From assembly GCA_964444925.1 (NCBI GenBank), contig CAYUIV010000002.1, forward strand, positions 24,505-88,504: a stretch of DNA of 64,000 nucleotides, read 5' to 3'. Position numbers and translations under genes: made by a program. Positions 36,431-45,310 of this stretch are shown here, piece by piece. Position 1 is the first letter of the stretch, and each line of letters opens with the position of its first letter. The notes under the pieces were generated by a model. That model was not told the origin of the DNA. It made no database searches and was given only the letters and a program-made list of their open reading frames with translations. The stretch is from CAYUIV01 sp964444925 (lineage in GTDB: Bacteria; Pseudomonadota; Gammaproteobacteria; Diplorickettsiales; Diplorickettsiaceae).

Positions 36431-37756
36431 CTACAAAGGATATAAAACTCCTTGCAGTAATGAAGGAGAAACATCTGTTATCTTAACAGGTATTTTCTGA
36501 CCAATTAACGTAGTGCTGCCTTTGAAATGTACTGTACGATTATTTTCAGTCTGACCGCTTAGCATATCAGGTCGTTTGGATGAGATACCATTAACCAATA
36601 ATTGGTATTTACGATTTAACATATTTTGCGTTATTGCAAAGGCTTGCTTTTTTAATAAATCTTTTAATATTTTTAAACGTTCTTTTTTTTGAGCAATTGA
36701 ACAATTATCTTTTAATTTAGATGCGGGTGTTCCAGGTCTTTTACTATAAAGAAAACTAAACGAGTTATCAAAACCAATCGCTTTAACAAGCTCTACTGTT
36801 TCATTAAAATCTTGAGTTGATTCTCCTGGAAAACCGACAATAAAATCAGAAGAAATAGAAATGTTAGGTCTGACTTTACGCAATTGTTGAATTCTTTCTC
36901 GAAAAAACTCATGTGTATAACCTCGTTTCATTAAGGATAAAATACGATTTGATCCACTTTGCACAGGTAAATGTAAATGATCTGCTAATTTCTCAATTTG
37001 TGCATAAGCTTGAATCAGTCGATTAGAAAAGGCAAGGGGATGAGAAGTGATAAAACGGATACGTTCTAATTCTTTAATCGATGCAATATACCCTATTAAA
37101 TCTGCAAGATCCGCAAAACCGCCTTCGTAACGTTTACCCCGATAGTCATTAACATTTTGACCAAGTAACGTAATTTCTTTACATCCTTGATTGACAAGAG
37201 AAAGAATTTCTTCCAATACATCGTCAAGTGGTCTACTGATCTCTTCTCCTCTTGTATAAGGTACTACACAGAAACTACAGTATTTACTGCAACCCTCCAT
37301 AATTGAAACAGCAGCTTGCATTTTAGATGCTTTAGGGGTCGGTAAACAATCAAATTTCTCAATTTTTGGAAAGGAAATATCGATGACAGGCTTTTTTGTT
37401 TGCATCGTGCTTTCTAAAAGATGTGGTAATCGATGTACGGTTTGAGGTCCAAATACGATATCAACGTAAGGTGCTCTTTTTTGAATATGATCACCTTCTT
37501 GACTTGCAACACAGCCTCCTACTCCAATAATCAGGTTAGGGTTTTCTTTTTTTAAACGCGATAACTGTCCCAGTCTTGAAAAAACTTTATCTTGAGATTT
37601 CTCCCGAATAGCACAAGTATTTAGTAAGATGATATGAGCTTCTTTTATATTTTGTGTCGATGATATTTGATGTGATTGTTCTAATACACGTTTCATACTG
37701 TCTGAGTCGTACTCGTTCATTTGACAACCGTGTGTTTCTATAAACAGTTTTTTCAT
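36431..37756 (-). CDS. miaB: tRNA-2-methylthio-N6-dimethylallyladenosine synthase
   Basis: MiaB is a radical-SAM enzyme adding the 2-methylthio group to i6A37 of tRNAs. The 441-aa product has the N-terminal UPF0004 domain with HGCQMNEYDS and the cluster cysteines in LLNTCAIREKS and GVGGCVA. The radical-SAM motif is GCSKYCSFC, and the C-terminal part is a TRAM-like domain (LLVNGISSKRPDMLSGQTENNRTVHFKG). It is divergent from dnaA with the putative origin between them. YgfZ, an associated folate protein, is at 0.6 kb. Confidence 0.97.
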   Translation of the reverse strand: MKKLFIETHGCQMNEYDSDSMKRVLEQSHQISSTQNIKEAHIILLNTCAIREKSQDKVFSRLGQLSRLKKENPNLIIGVGGCVASQEGDHIQKRAPYVDIVFGPQTVHRLPHLLESTMQTKKPVIDISFPKIEKFDCLPTPKASKMQAAVSIMEGCSKYCSFCVVPYTRGEEISRPLDDVLEEILSLVNQGCKEITLLGQNVNDYRGKRYEGGFADLADLIGYIASIKELERIRFITSHPLAFSNRLIQAYAQIEKLADHLHLPVQSGSNRILSLMKRGYTHEFFRERIQQLRKVRPNISISSDFIVGFPGESTQDFNETVELVKAIGFDNSFSFLYSKRPGTPASKLKDNCSIAQKKERLKILKDLLKKQAFAITQNMLNRKYQLLVNGISSKRPDMLSGQTENNRTVHFKGSTTLIGQKIPVKITDVSPSLLQGVLYPL

Positions 37757-38006
37757 TATTTCTATTATTTATTAAATATATTTATTTAATTATTATTAGT
37801 GCGTGTTAAACTTGTGCATAAGAAAGTCACGCTACTTTATTTTAAGTTTATGTTCGATACAAAAGCCTGTGCATAACCTGTCAGTTACCTGTGCATAGCT
37901 TGTGCATAACTTTTGTTTTTTGTTTACAATTATTACTTTTTAACAGGTTATGCACAAGCTATGCACAGGTAACTGACAGGCATAGTTTACTCTTCTTTTA
38001 CTCTTT
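37757..38006. other. Probable oriC / dnaA regulatory region
   Basis: Between the divergent miaB and dnaA genes lies a 44-bp block (37757-37800) with only two G/C bases, a candidate unwinding element. Six DnaA-box-like 9-mers follow. On the minus strand TTATGCACA occurs at 37813-37821, 37868-37876 and 37901-37909, and the variant CTATGCACA at 37890-37898. On the plus strand TTATGCACA occurs at 37948-37956 and CTATGCACA at 37959-37967. Four fit the consensus TTATNCACA exactly. The dnaA ATG follows 39 bp after the last box. The region may serve as origin, as dnaA autoregulatory site, or both. Confidence 0.72.
37877..37980. repeat. Perfect 34-bp inverted repeat with DnaA boxes
   Basis: Arms 37877-37910 and 37947-37980 are exact reverse complements over 34 bp, separated by 36 bp of AT-rich sequence. 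Each arm carries one TTATGCACA and one CTATGCACA box. No transposase, target-site duplication or T run fits a mobile element or a simple terminator. Confidence 0.9.
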
Positions 38007-39350
38007 ATGTCCGAAAATCATAGCAGTCTCGTTTGGAGCAATTGTTTGAAAAAATTGGAATCAACATGCTCTAAAGAAGATTTCAACTTATGGCTAAAAC
38101 CATTACAAGTTAAAGAAGAAACAGAACGGCTGATTATCTTGACACCTAATCAATTTGTCTTAAAGAGTATTCAAGAGCGTTTTTTAGAAGAAATTCAAAA
38201 AACTTATAGAATATTTAAAAATAAACCGATAGAAATCACGTTGGCCATCGGAAGTGTGATAGGAGAAAAATTACAAGATAAACTTTTAGTAGAAAGAAAA
38301 ATGAGTATTGAAAGACGCTTCCTTTCAAACAGCCAACTTAATTCTACTTTCAATTTTTCAAATTTTATTGAAGGTAAATCCAATCAGTTAGCGCGTTCAG
38401 CTGCAATACAAGTTGCAGATAATCCAGGTGTTGCTTACAATCCTCTTTTGTTTTATGGCGGTGTTGGACTGGGAAAAACGCATTTGTTGCATGCCATCGG
38501 TAATCGTATTCAGCAAAGTAATCCACATGCAAAAGTACTCTATCTTTACTCTGAACGTTTTGTATCGATGATGGTCAAAGCATTTCAAACCAATACCATT
38601 GATCATTTCAAACAGTATTATCGATCTTTAGATTGTATCCTAATTGATGATATTCAATTTTTTTCTGGTAAAGAGCGATCACAAGAAGAATTCTTTCACA
38701 CTTTCAACATTCTATTAGAAGGAAAAAAACAAATTGTGCTTGCTTGTGATCGGTACCCTAAAGAAATTCCAAGTATTGAAGAACGTCTAAAATCTCGCTT
38801 AGAGTGGGGATTGACTGTTGTAATTGAGCCACCTGATCTTGAAACACGTGTTACCATCTTGAATGAAAAAGCACTACAAGCAAAATTTAAAATACCTCAA
38901 GAAGTTGCATTTTTTGTAGCAAAACGTATTGATTCTAATATTCGAGAATTAGAAGGTGTATTAAGACGCATTGATGCATATTCCAATTTAATTAATAAGC
39001 CCATCACGCTAGAACTGGTAAAAGAAGCAATTCGAGATATTTTAGCACTGCAACATAAACGGGTAACTCTTGATAATATTATCGAAACAGTTATTTCGTA
39101 TTATCATCTCCAAGTACAAGAGCTTTTTTCTAAAAAACGTAAGACCTCTTTAGTACATCCAAGACAGATTGCAATGACACTAGCTAAAGAATTAACAGAT
39201 CATAGCTTGCCTGAAATTGCAAAAGCATTTCAAGTGCGAAACCATACTACGGTGCTCTACGCAATTCGTAGAATACAAGAAGCACGTTTAATAAACTCAA
39301 AACTTGCAAAAGACTTTACAAAACTCCTATATCGTTTATCCGCTGATTAA
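38007..39350 (+). CDS. dnaA: Chromosomal replication initiator DnaA
   Basis: DnaA binds the origin boxes and melts DNA. The 447-aa protein has the N-terminal helicase-interacting domain (WSNCLKKLESTCSKEDFNLWLKPLQ), a short linker, and the AAA+ domain with Walker A FYGGVGLGKTHLLHA and Walker B CILIDDIQFFSG. SRLEWGLTVVIEPPDLETR and NIRELEGVLRRI follow. Domain IV carries the DnaA-box-binding signature LVHPRQIAMTLAKELTDHSLPEIAKAFQVRNHTTVLYA. It heads dnaA-dnaN-recF, in the usual order. Confidence 0.98.
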   Translation: MSENHSSLVWSNCLKKLESTCSKEDFNLWLKPLQVKEETERLIILTPNQFVLKSIQERFLEEIQKTYRIFKNKPIEITLAIGSVIGEKLQDKLLVERKMSIERRFLSNSQLNSTFNFSNFIEGKSNQLARSAAIQVADNPGVAYNPLLFYGGVGLGKTHLLHAIGNRIQQSNPHAKVLYLYSERFVSMMVKAFQTNTIDHFKQYYRSLDCILIDDIQFFSGKERSQEEFFHTFNILLEGKKQIVLACDRYPKEIPSIEERLKSRLEWGLTVVIEPPDLETRVTILNEKALQAKFKIPQEVAFFVAKRIDSNIRELEGVLRRIDAYSNLINKPITLELVKEAIRDILALQHKRVTLDNIIETVISYYHLQVQELFSKKRKTSLVHPRQIAMTLAKELTDHSLPEIAKAFQVRNHTTVLYAIRRIQEARLINSKLAKDFTKLLYRLSAD

Positions 39351-39364
39351 ATTAAACAATTACT

Positions 39365-40504
39365 ATGGTCCATTTTGAAATTAATCGAGAAATTTTTTTA
39401 AAATCTTTACAGACTGTCTCCGGTATCATTAGTGCACGTCATACTATCCCAATTCTTTCCCATGTCTTGCTTGAATTGACCGAAAATAATATGACGTTAA
39501 CGGGCACTGATCATGACATTTCTGTCACGAGCAAGGCAGTTATACAGAAAGTACATCAAGCAGATACTGTTACAGTCCCTGCTAATATCTTAATTGAAAT
39601 TTGTCGAAAACTACCAGAACAGTCAACGATTACTTGTCTGCAACAAAATAATCAACTGGCCGTTACAGTGGGCAAACATATCAAATTTTACCTTTCTTGT
39701 TTATCTGCACAAACATTTCCTAAGATGCACTTTCAAGAGGATGCATTTACTTTTTGCATACCAGGAAATTTGCTACAAAATGCACTTAAAATGACTCGCT
39801 TTGCTATGGGTGAAAAAGAGTTTCATTACTTGTTGAATGGAATGCTTTGGGAAATTCAAGCAGGCACTTTTCAAGCCGTGGCAAGTAATGGCCACAGACT
39901 TGCACGAAAAACAGTTCCGTTGAATGTAACAGGTATGCATCAAGCCATTGTTCCACATAAAACTATTGTTGAGCTAATGCGCTTATTAGAAGGATCTGAA
40001 AACCTTGTGGAGATTGCTATTACACCTCATCAAGTTTGTATTAAAGGCAGTCACTATAAAATGATATCACGCCTTATTACAGGAACTTTTCCTGATTATC
40101 AAAAATTTATTCCAACAATACACACAAATCATACGGCCACTTTAATGCGTGATAAACTTAAAGAAACATTATCTCGATTATCCACGCTACTAAAAAACAA
40201 TAAACATCAGGGTATTCGTTTAGAGTTTTATTCCAGTTATTTAAAATTATCTGTTGCAACACTTGAAAAGGAATCGGGAGAAGAAATCATTGAAATTCAG
40301 TATACAGGGGATACGACTACATCCTTTTCTATTGGTTTTGATATTCGATACCTAGCAGACGTGGTTGATGTACTTCCTAGTGGACAACTACGATTTATTT
40401 TACCGAAAAAAGAAAGTACTGAGAAAGAAAACATTGTATTAATTGAGCATATCAATAATCAGGATCATTTATATATGATTATGCCCATGCGACTAAATTT
40501 TTAA
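39365..40504 (+). CDS. dnaN: DNA polymerase III beta subunit (sliding clamp)
   Basis: The 379-aa product is the dimeric clamp that holds Pol III on DNA, close to the usual length of about 366 aa. It starts MVHFEINREIFLKSLQTVSGIISARHTIPILSHVLLEL, a typical domain-1 start, with FYLSCLSAQTFPKM, ASNGHRLARKTVPLN in domain 2, and the C-terminal hydrophobic end HLYMIMPMRLNF. It lies 14 bp after dnaA and 2 bp before recF, in one transcript. Confidence 0.98.
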   Translation: MVHFEINREIFLKSLQTVSGIISARHTIPILSHVLLELTENNMTLTGTDHDISVTSKAVIQKVHQADTVTVPANILIEICRKLPEQSTITCLQQNNQLAVTVGKHIKFYLSCLSAQTFPKMHFQEDAFTFCIPGNLLQNALKMTRFAMGEKEFHYLLNGMLWEIQAGTFQAVASNGHRLARKTVPLNVTGMHQAIVPHKTIVELMRLLEGSENLVEIAITPHQVCIKGSHYKMISRLITGTFPDYQKFIPTIHTNHTATLMRDKLKETLSRLSTLLKNNKHQGIRLEFYSSYLKLSVATLEKESGEEIIEIQYTGDTTTSFSIGFDIRYLADVVDVLPSGQLRFILPKKESTEKENIVLIEHINNQDHLYMIMPMRLNF

Positions 40505-40506
40505 GC

Positions 40507-41583
40507 ATGCAATTTTTACGTCTTAAAGGAGAAAATTTCCGTAATTTTTCATCAATAGATTTAACTTTTAATCCAAATTTTAATATTATCATTGGGGACA
40601 ATGGTAGCGGCAAAACTACTATTATTGAAATGCTGACTTGCTTAGCAAGAGGAAAATCTTTTCGAACGCACTTATCTTCTCCTATCATTCAGCACCATCA
40701 GAGCATGTGTACATTATTTGGACAGATGACTTCGGACACACTTTCAACAAGTGTTGGTTTTCAAAAAATGCATAAAGGAAAAACAACGTTAAGAATTGGG
40801 TATGGGAATCAAAAACCTTCCCTGTATGAGTTGGTGACACTGTTACCCATACAGCTTTTTCATCCTGAATGTCACGATTTACTAAACAGTGGACCTAAAT
40901 TACGTCGTCAATTTATTGACTGGGGTTTGTTTTATACAAACCCCAATTTCATAAAAATATGGAGTCGATTTCATGCAAGTTTGAAACAAAGAAATGCTGC
41001 TTTATTACAAAAGCAAAGTGAATATCAAATTCAAATATGGAATAATGAAATTGTAAAAATAGGTGAAATGTTATCAGTATTGCGTGCAGACTATATTAAA
41101 CAATTAACAACTATGGCTCATCCATTGATGAAAACACTTATTGATAGTCGAGTCATTTGTTTTCATTACGACCAAGGGTGGCCTCATCATCAAAGTTTAT
41201 TTGAAGCATTAAATTATTCTTTAGAAAAAGACAGGCAGTATGGCTATACTCGGGTTGGGCCACACCGTTTTGATTTGACAATGACAATAAAAAATCTATT
41301 CGTCAATACAGTGCTTTCAAGAGGTGAGCAAAAGCGACTGATTTGTGCATTATATATTGCGCAAGGACAAATCTTTAAAGCACTAACTAAAAAAAATTGT
41401 GTTTATCTTTTTGATGATATTCTTTCAGAGCTCGATGCACATTACCAAAAAAAGGTGCTATTTTTATTATCACAACTAGATGCACAAATATTTGTGACTG
41501 TTCTTGATTTAGCACTGCTTAATCATTTACCTACGCTTTGTCAAGAAACCCGTTTTCAGGTCAAAAATGGCATTATTTATTAA
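40507..41583 (+). CDS. recF: DNA replication/repair protein RecF
   Basis: RecF is an SMC-like ATPase that helps RecA load at gaps. The 358-aa protein has Walker A GDNGSGKTT (about residues 33-41), the conserved TRVGPHRFDL, the signature LSRGEQKRLICALYIAQG, and Walker B VYLFDDILSELD. Length is typical. It ends the dnaA-dnaN-recF run. gyrB, which often follows, is replaced by a short non-coding stretch and an opposing gene. Confidence 0.97.
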   Translation: MQFLRLKGENFRNFSSIDLTFNPNFNIIIGDNGSGKTTIIEMLTCLARGKSFRTHLSSPIIQHHQSMCTLFGQMTSDTLSTSVGFQKMHKGKTTLRIGYGNQKPSLYELVTLLPIQLFHPECHDLLNSGPKLRRQFIDWGLFYTNPNFIKIWSRFHASLKQRNAALLQKQSEYQIQIWNNEIVKIGEMLSVLRADYIKQLTTMAHPLMKTLIDSRVICFHYDQGWPHHQSLFEALNYSLEKDRQYGYTRVGPHRFDLTMTIKNLFVNTVLSRGEQKRLICALYIAQGQIFKALTKKNCVYLFDDILSELDAHYQKKVLFLLSQLDAQIFVTVLDLALLNHLPTLCQETRFQVKNGIIY

Positions 41584-41902
41584 ATAATGGCAAAAAAATT
41601 GAAATTTTTTTAAAACCATTTAATAATATCAGCCTAGATCGCTTCTAGTTTTAATGCAAAAGATATTTGGCACGTTTTTTAAAAAGGCGATTCCTTTTTA
41701 AAATGTCAAAATCCTTTTTAATAGAGAGTTTAGGTGTCCTGTCCATTTCTCGTCTAGAAGCATCAAACTTCCATTTTTTTTTGAAACCGCCTTATCTTTA
41801 TTCTATACATAATTTGTTTCTGTTGAGAAGAGTCTTTTACAAAAATCTTTTCAAAGTGGATTAAAAAATGATGCGCATGCTATAAAAATAAGTCTATTTA
41901 CC
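41584..41902. other. Intergenic stretch after recF with an A/T hairpin
   Basis: These 319 bp carry no credible gene. Just past the recF stop, AAAAAAATT (41592-41600) and AATTTTTTT (41603-41611) form an all-AT hairpin ending in a T run, which may weakly terminate the dnaA operon. A frame at 41667-41864 lacks a start signal and normal composition. Confidence 0.4.
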
Positions 41903-42346
41903 TCAAGTATTTACTTGAGAAAGTTTGACGGTGTTTTCATCGATTTTAGCTTTTGCTACTGCAAGCGACATATGACCATGCAGTACCATCAGTGCTTCTT
42001 TTTTGAAAAAGCAAAAAATAGGTGATTGCTTATCTTGATACTTTTTAAACCATTTTGGATGAATAAACGCTTCAATATTCAATGCCTTTAATCGCTTTTT
42101 AGTTTTTAAAAAACTATTTTGATAAAGTTCCGTTAACATGAGCTGTGTGGGAATAGTGTTATTCTTTGCGTCTTGATAAAGAGTTTTAAGTGTACTATCG
42201 GGTAAATTTAATGAGATAAAAATGAGAACTGTTTCATAAGAATGTTCTGTTGATGCAACCCGTGGTATAAAGAAAAGCCACAAAGAGAAAAGTAACAAGG
42301 CTTGAAAATACCATTTTTTTTTACCATGCAATTGATCAAAGTTCAT
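41903..42346 (-). CDS. TrbC-like (type-F pilus assembly) periplasmic protein, isolated
   Basis: The 147-aa protein has a basic start (HGKKKWYF) and a hydrophobic signal segment (LLLFSLWLFFIP) ending near Ala-Ser at about residue 31. The mature part follows the TrbC pattern of F-type conjugation systems: VLIFISLNLPDSTLKTLYQDAKNN, then LTELYQNSFLKTKKRLKAL, then IHPKWFKKYQ and a final HGHMSLAVAKAKI. In F-type systems TrbC helps pilin assembly. No other transfer gene (traW, traU, trbB) is nearby. The match is by eye and could be to a related thioredoxin-like family. Confidence 0.5.
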   Translation of the reverse strand: MNFDQLHGKKKWYFQALLLFSLWLFFIPRVASTEHSYETVLIFISLNLPDSTLKTLYQDAKNNTIPTQLMLTELYQNSFLKTKKRLKALNIEAFIHPKWFKKYQDKQSPIFCFFKKEALMVLHGHMSLAVAKAKIDENTVKLSQVNT

Positions 42347-42486
42347 CTTATAATTCCTTTACTTCAAATCATACTTTCTTTTAGATTAAATGATTTTAAG
42401 TTAGAAACCTACTGTCTTTAACAAACTGTAGAGCATATCGTATTTTCTTTCAATACAGTGTTATTGAGCAGTTTACGTTTCCTGTT

Positions 42487-43659
42487 TTAATCGCTGGCAT
42501 AATATATGATCCATTGTTTGAGAAAAGGTATCTGTTGCAATACTTTCATACTTTGAATGCGACACTTTTTCAAGCAATACTGCCTTTGATCAAACCAGTA
42601 AGCAATCATATGAATACTCGTCATCATGAGTTGATTTCGAAATCTTTGTTGTCGTTCATAAGGTCTTAGACTCGCACTGACACCAATTGATCTTTGAATA
42701 CGATTTGCATGTAGAATTGTTTTCAAAAGAGATTGGCAGTCAGCTAGTCCTAAATTTAGTCCTTGCCCTGCAAGCGGATGAATACGGTGTGCTGCATCAC
42801 CAATTAAAGCAATATTGTCTTTAATATAAGGATGACTGTGGTAATATGTCAGTGGGTAGTCATACCTTATACCTACGTCATTAATTGTACCAAGCTGGGT
42901 ACCTGTATAACGATTTAAAATTATTTTAAAAGCTTCGTTCGATAATTGATGTAACATATCAACGTATTGAGAAGCTGCACTCCACACAATTGCCGTATGT
43001 TGAGTATTGGCAAGCGGTAAAAGGCCTAAGGGACCCGTCTCTAAAAAAAACTGTTTCGCAATGTTTTGATGTGCATTGCAATGTGAAACAACTGTGACCA
43101 ATGCTTTTTGGTGATAATCTTTTTGTACACAGGTCATACCACTTAGCCTTCGTACCGTTGAATCAATACCATCACTACCAATGACTAATGTTGCAGTGCA
43201 ACTTTCTCCTGATTGAAAGTGAAGTTTGACATATTTATTTTCTTTTTCTATTGCTTTAAGAGAGAGATGATATAAACAGGTTAAATTTTTTTTTGACGCA
43301 ATATGGGAAAGTAAACAATGTTTTAAGTCTTGATTATTAACAATATAGCCAAGTGGTCGAGAGCGACTGAAATTGAGGAAATGATGTGCGCTGTCCCAGA
43401 CATGTATTTGATTAAACTGTCCAGGTTTTCTCAGTTTCTCTGTTATTTTTAAAGAGTGTAAAATTTCAAATGAACCATGAGTTAGGGCACTTACCCTGCC
43501 ATCAAATAGCTCCTTGCTATCACATAGTATGCCTTTTGGTTGCGATGAAACAATAGCAACGCGTAATTGAGTATGTGCATTTAACAATGCGGCACAAGTT
43601 AAACCAGTGATTCCAGCGCCAACGATTACGATATCGTAATCTAGTGAAGAGTGATACAT
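42487..43659 (-). CDS. ubiI: FAD-dependent ubiquinone hydroxylase, UbiI-like
   Basis: The 390-aa protein belongs to the UbiH/UbiF/UbiI flavoprotein hydroxylases. It has the FAD motif IVIVGAGITGLTCAALL, the second motif GSDGIDSTVRRLSG, and the C-terminal GDAAHRIHPLAGQGLNLGLAD. The VSALTHGSFEIL and QIHVWDSA segments match UbiI (C5 hydroxylase) better than UbiH. Coq7 at 34 kb takes the C6 position, so UbiF is not needed. It lies 22 bp downstream of the malic enzyme gene on the same strand, probably co-transcribed. The C-terminal tail (about 330-390) is short and basic. Confidence 0.82.
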   Translation of the reverse strand: MYHSSLDYDIVIVGAGITGLTCAALLNAHTQLRVAIVSSQPKGILCDSKELFDGRVSALTHGSFEILHSLKITEKLRKPGQFNQIHVWDSAHHFLNFSRSRPLGYIVNNQDLKHCLLSHIASKKNLTCLYHLSLKAIEKENKYVKLHFQSGESCTATLVIGSDGIDSTVRRLSGMTCVQKDYHQKALVTVVSHCNAHQNIAKQFFLETGPLGLLPLANTQHTAIVWSAASQYVDMLHQLSNEAFKIILNRYTGTQLGTINDVGIRYDYPLTYYHSHPYIKDNIALIGDAAHRIHPLAGQGLNLGLADCQSLLKTILHANRIQRSIGVSASLRPYERQQRFRNQLMMTSIHMIAYWFDQRQYCLKKCRIQSMKVLQQIPFLKQWIIYYASD

Positions 43660-43681
43660 ATCAAATCAAATTCTTTTCATT

Positions 43682-45310
43682 TTAAAAAGAAATCATGACT
43701 TGGCTAATTAAAAATGTAGGTGCTGCTTTATTTCTTGCCACCCCCTCTTGTTGTGCAGCCTGGATTACAGCACATGCAATTTTTTGACTGATTTTTTGTA
43801 GCTGTATCATATCAGGCAGCAACCGACCTTCCTGTAAGTTGGTTGCATGACATAATGCTTCACAGGCTTTCCAAAGCATCTCTTCTGTTAACTGTGTGGC
43901 ATGACTTGCTTTCACACCTAAACCAATACCTGGAAAGACAAGCGCATTATTACATTGTGCAATGGGAATTAGCTGTCCTCTAAAACCAACGGGTTCAAAA
44001 GGACTACCGGTTGCAATCAACGCTCGTCCTTCTGTCCAATGCAGTAAATCGCTAGGAATTGCTTCAGCCTTTTCAGTTGGGTTAGATAAAGGAAAAATAA
44101 TAGGTCGCCGCGTATGTTTTGCCATTTCTTTAATCACTTTCTCTGTGAACGCACTTCCTTTTCCAGAACAACCAATCAAAAAATGAGGTTTAACTTCCTC
44201 AACGACAGAAAATAAGTCAATGATTCCTGTAGAAGCAGTAGCATAATACCTTTTCTCTGACACAGAGCGTGCGTAAGGTATTTGCAACGCAGTAAGATGC
44301 ACAGAATCTTGCATTAAAAGACCGTGTCGACCAATGAGCCAGATATTTTTTCTTGCTGTCTCTATCGTTAGACCTTCTCGTTGCATCACAGCACAAAACT
44401 GATCTGCAATTCCAATACCTGCCGTTCCTCCACCATAAATAATGATACGAGATTGTGAAAGCGTACTTTGTGTTATGTGCATGGCATTTAAAGCGCTTGC
44501 AACCGTTACAATGCCTGTACCTTGCATATCGTCATTAAAGGTACATTGTGTTGTGTTATAGCGTATAAGAATTTTTTTGGCATTATCTCGTTCTAAATCT
44601 TCCCAATGAAAATAGAGATGTGAAAATTTTTTAGATAAGGCATCGATTACTTGAGCGATAAAATCATCATATTCTTGAGCGTGAATACGTTTGTTACGCC
44701 ATCCCTTATAGTTTTTTGATGCCAATAAGTTTTCGTTGTTTGTGCCCACATCAAGATAGATAGGCAAAATACGTTGAGGATTGATTTTTGCGCATAGGGT
44801 ATAAAGCATAGATTTTGCAAGGCAGATTTCTATTCCACCTACCCCTTGATCCCCCAGTCCTAAAACACGTTCACCATCAGTGAGAATCGCAATATCTATC
44901 TCGTTTTTTTCATATTGTTTCAACATACTATCGAGCTTTTCTCGATGTGGCCATGCAATAAATAATCCCTGCGGAATAAGAAATGCTTGATTAAAGGTTT
45001 TTACCGCCTGACTAACCGTTGGGGTATATAAAATAGGTAACATTTCCTTAAGGTGCTGGCTCATTAATGTATAAAATAGCGAAGTACTGTATTGGGCAAG
45101 CTGGTGGAGATAACGATTTTTTTGTAGCAATGTTTGCTGTTGAAGGAGTTGTGCGTAGTGACGTTGTACTTGTTCAGCCATCGGTTCAATACTGTAGGGT
45201 AATCGTCCTAATAAGTGGTTTTTTTCTCGCATTTCTTCAGAACAACTGGTTAAAGCGTTTTGGAGAGGGTTAACAGGAAAATGATGAGAAAGCATTGTAT
45301 GATTTTTCAT
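43682..45310 (-). CDS. maeA: NAD-dependent malic enzyme
   Basis: This enzyme decarboxylates malate to pyruvate, generating NADH. The 542-aa length fits the E. coli MaeA (SfcA) class. It has YTPTVSQAVKTF near the N-terminus, LTDGERVLGLGDQGVGGIEI, TFNDDMQGTGIVTVASALNA, the NAD motif GGGTAGIGIADQF, GCSGKGSAFT and PLSNPTEKAEA. The C-terminal PTFLISQVMISF is slightly short. It precedes ubiI by 22 bp. The start is the ATG that gives MKNHTMLSHHFP; an internal ATG at codon 5 is an alternative. Confidence 0.94.
   Translation of the reverse strand: MKNHTMLSHHFPVNPLQNALTSCSEEMREKNHLLGRLPYSIEPMAEQVQRHYAQLLQQQTLLQKNRYLHQLAQYSTSLFYTLMSQHLKEMLPILYTPTVSQAVKTFNQAFLIPQGLFIAWPHREKLDSMLKQYEKNEIDIAILTDGERVLGLGDQGVGGIEICLAKSMLYTLCAKINPQRILPIYLDVGTNNENLLASKNYKGWRNKRIHAQEYDDFIAQVIDALSKKFSHLYFHWEDLERDNAKKILIRYNTTQCTFNDDMQGTGIVTVASALNAMHITQSTLSQSRIIIYGGGTAGIGIADQFCAVMQREGLTIETARKNIWLIGRHGLLMQDSVHLTALQIPYARSVSEKRYYATASTGIIDLFSVVEEVKPHFLIGCSGKGSAFTEKVIKEMAKHTRRPIIFPLSNPTEKAEAIPSDLLHWTEGRALIATGSPFEPVGFRGQLIPIAQCNNALVFPGIGLGVKASHATQLTEEMLWKACEALCHATNLQEGRLLPDMIQLQKISQKIACAVIQAAQQEGVARNKAAPTFLISQVMISF

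Noticed and set aside
37877..37980. Inverted repeat as ends of an insertion sequence
   Set aside because: The 36-bp spacer cannot hold a transposase, there is no target duplication, and the arms consist of DnaA boxes.
41667..41864. 65-codon open frame after recF
   Set aside because: It begins with a TTG-type codon, has no ribosome-binding site, and its composition (many Phe, Leu, Arg) is what AT-rich non-coding DNA gives.
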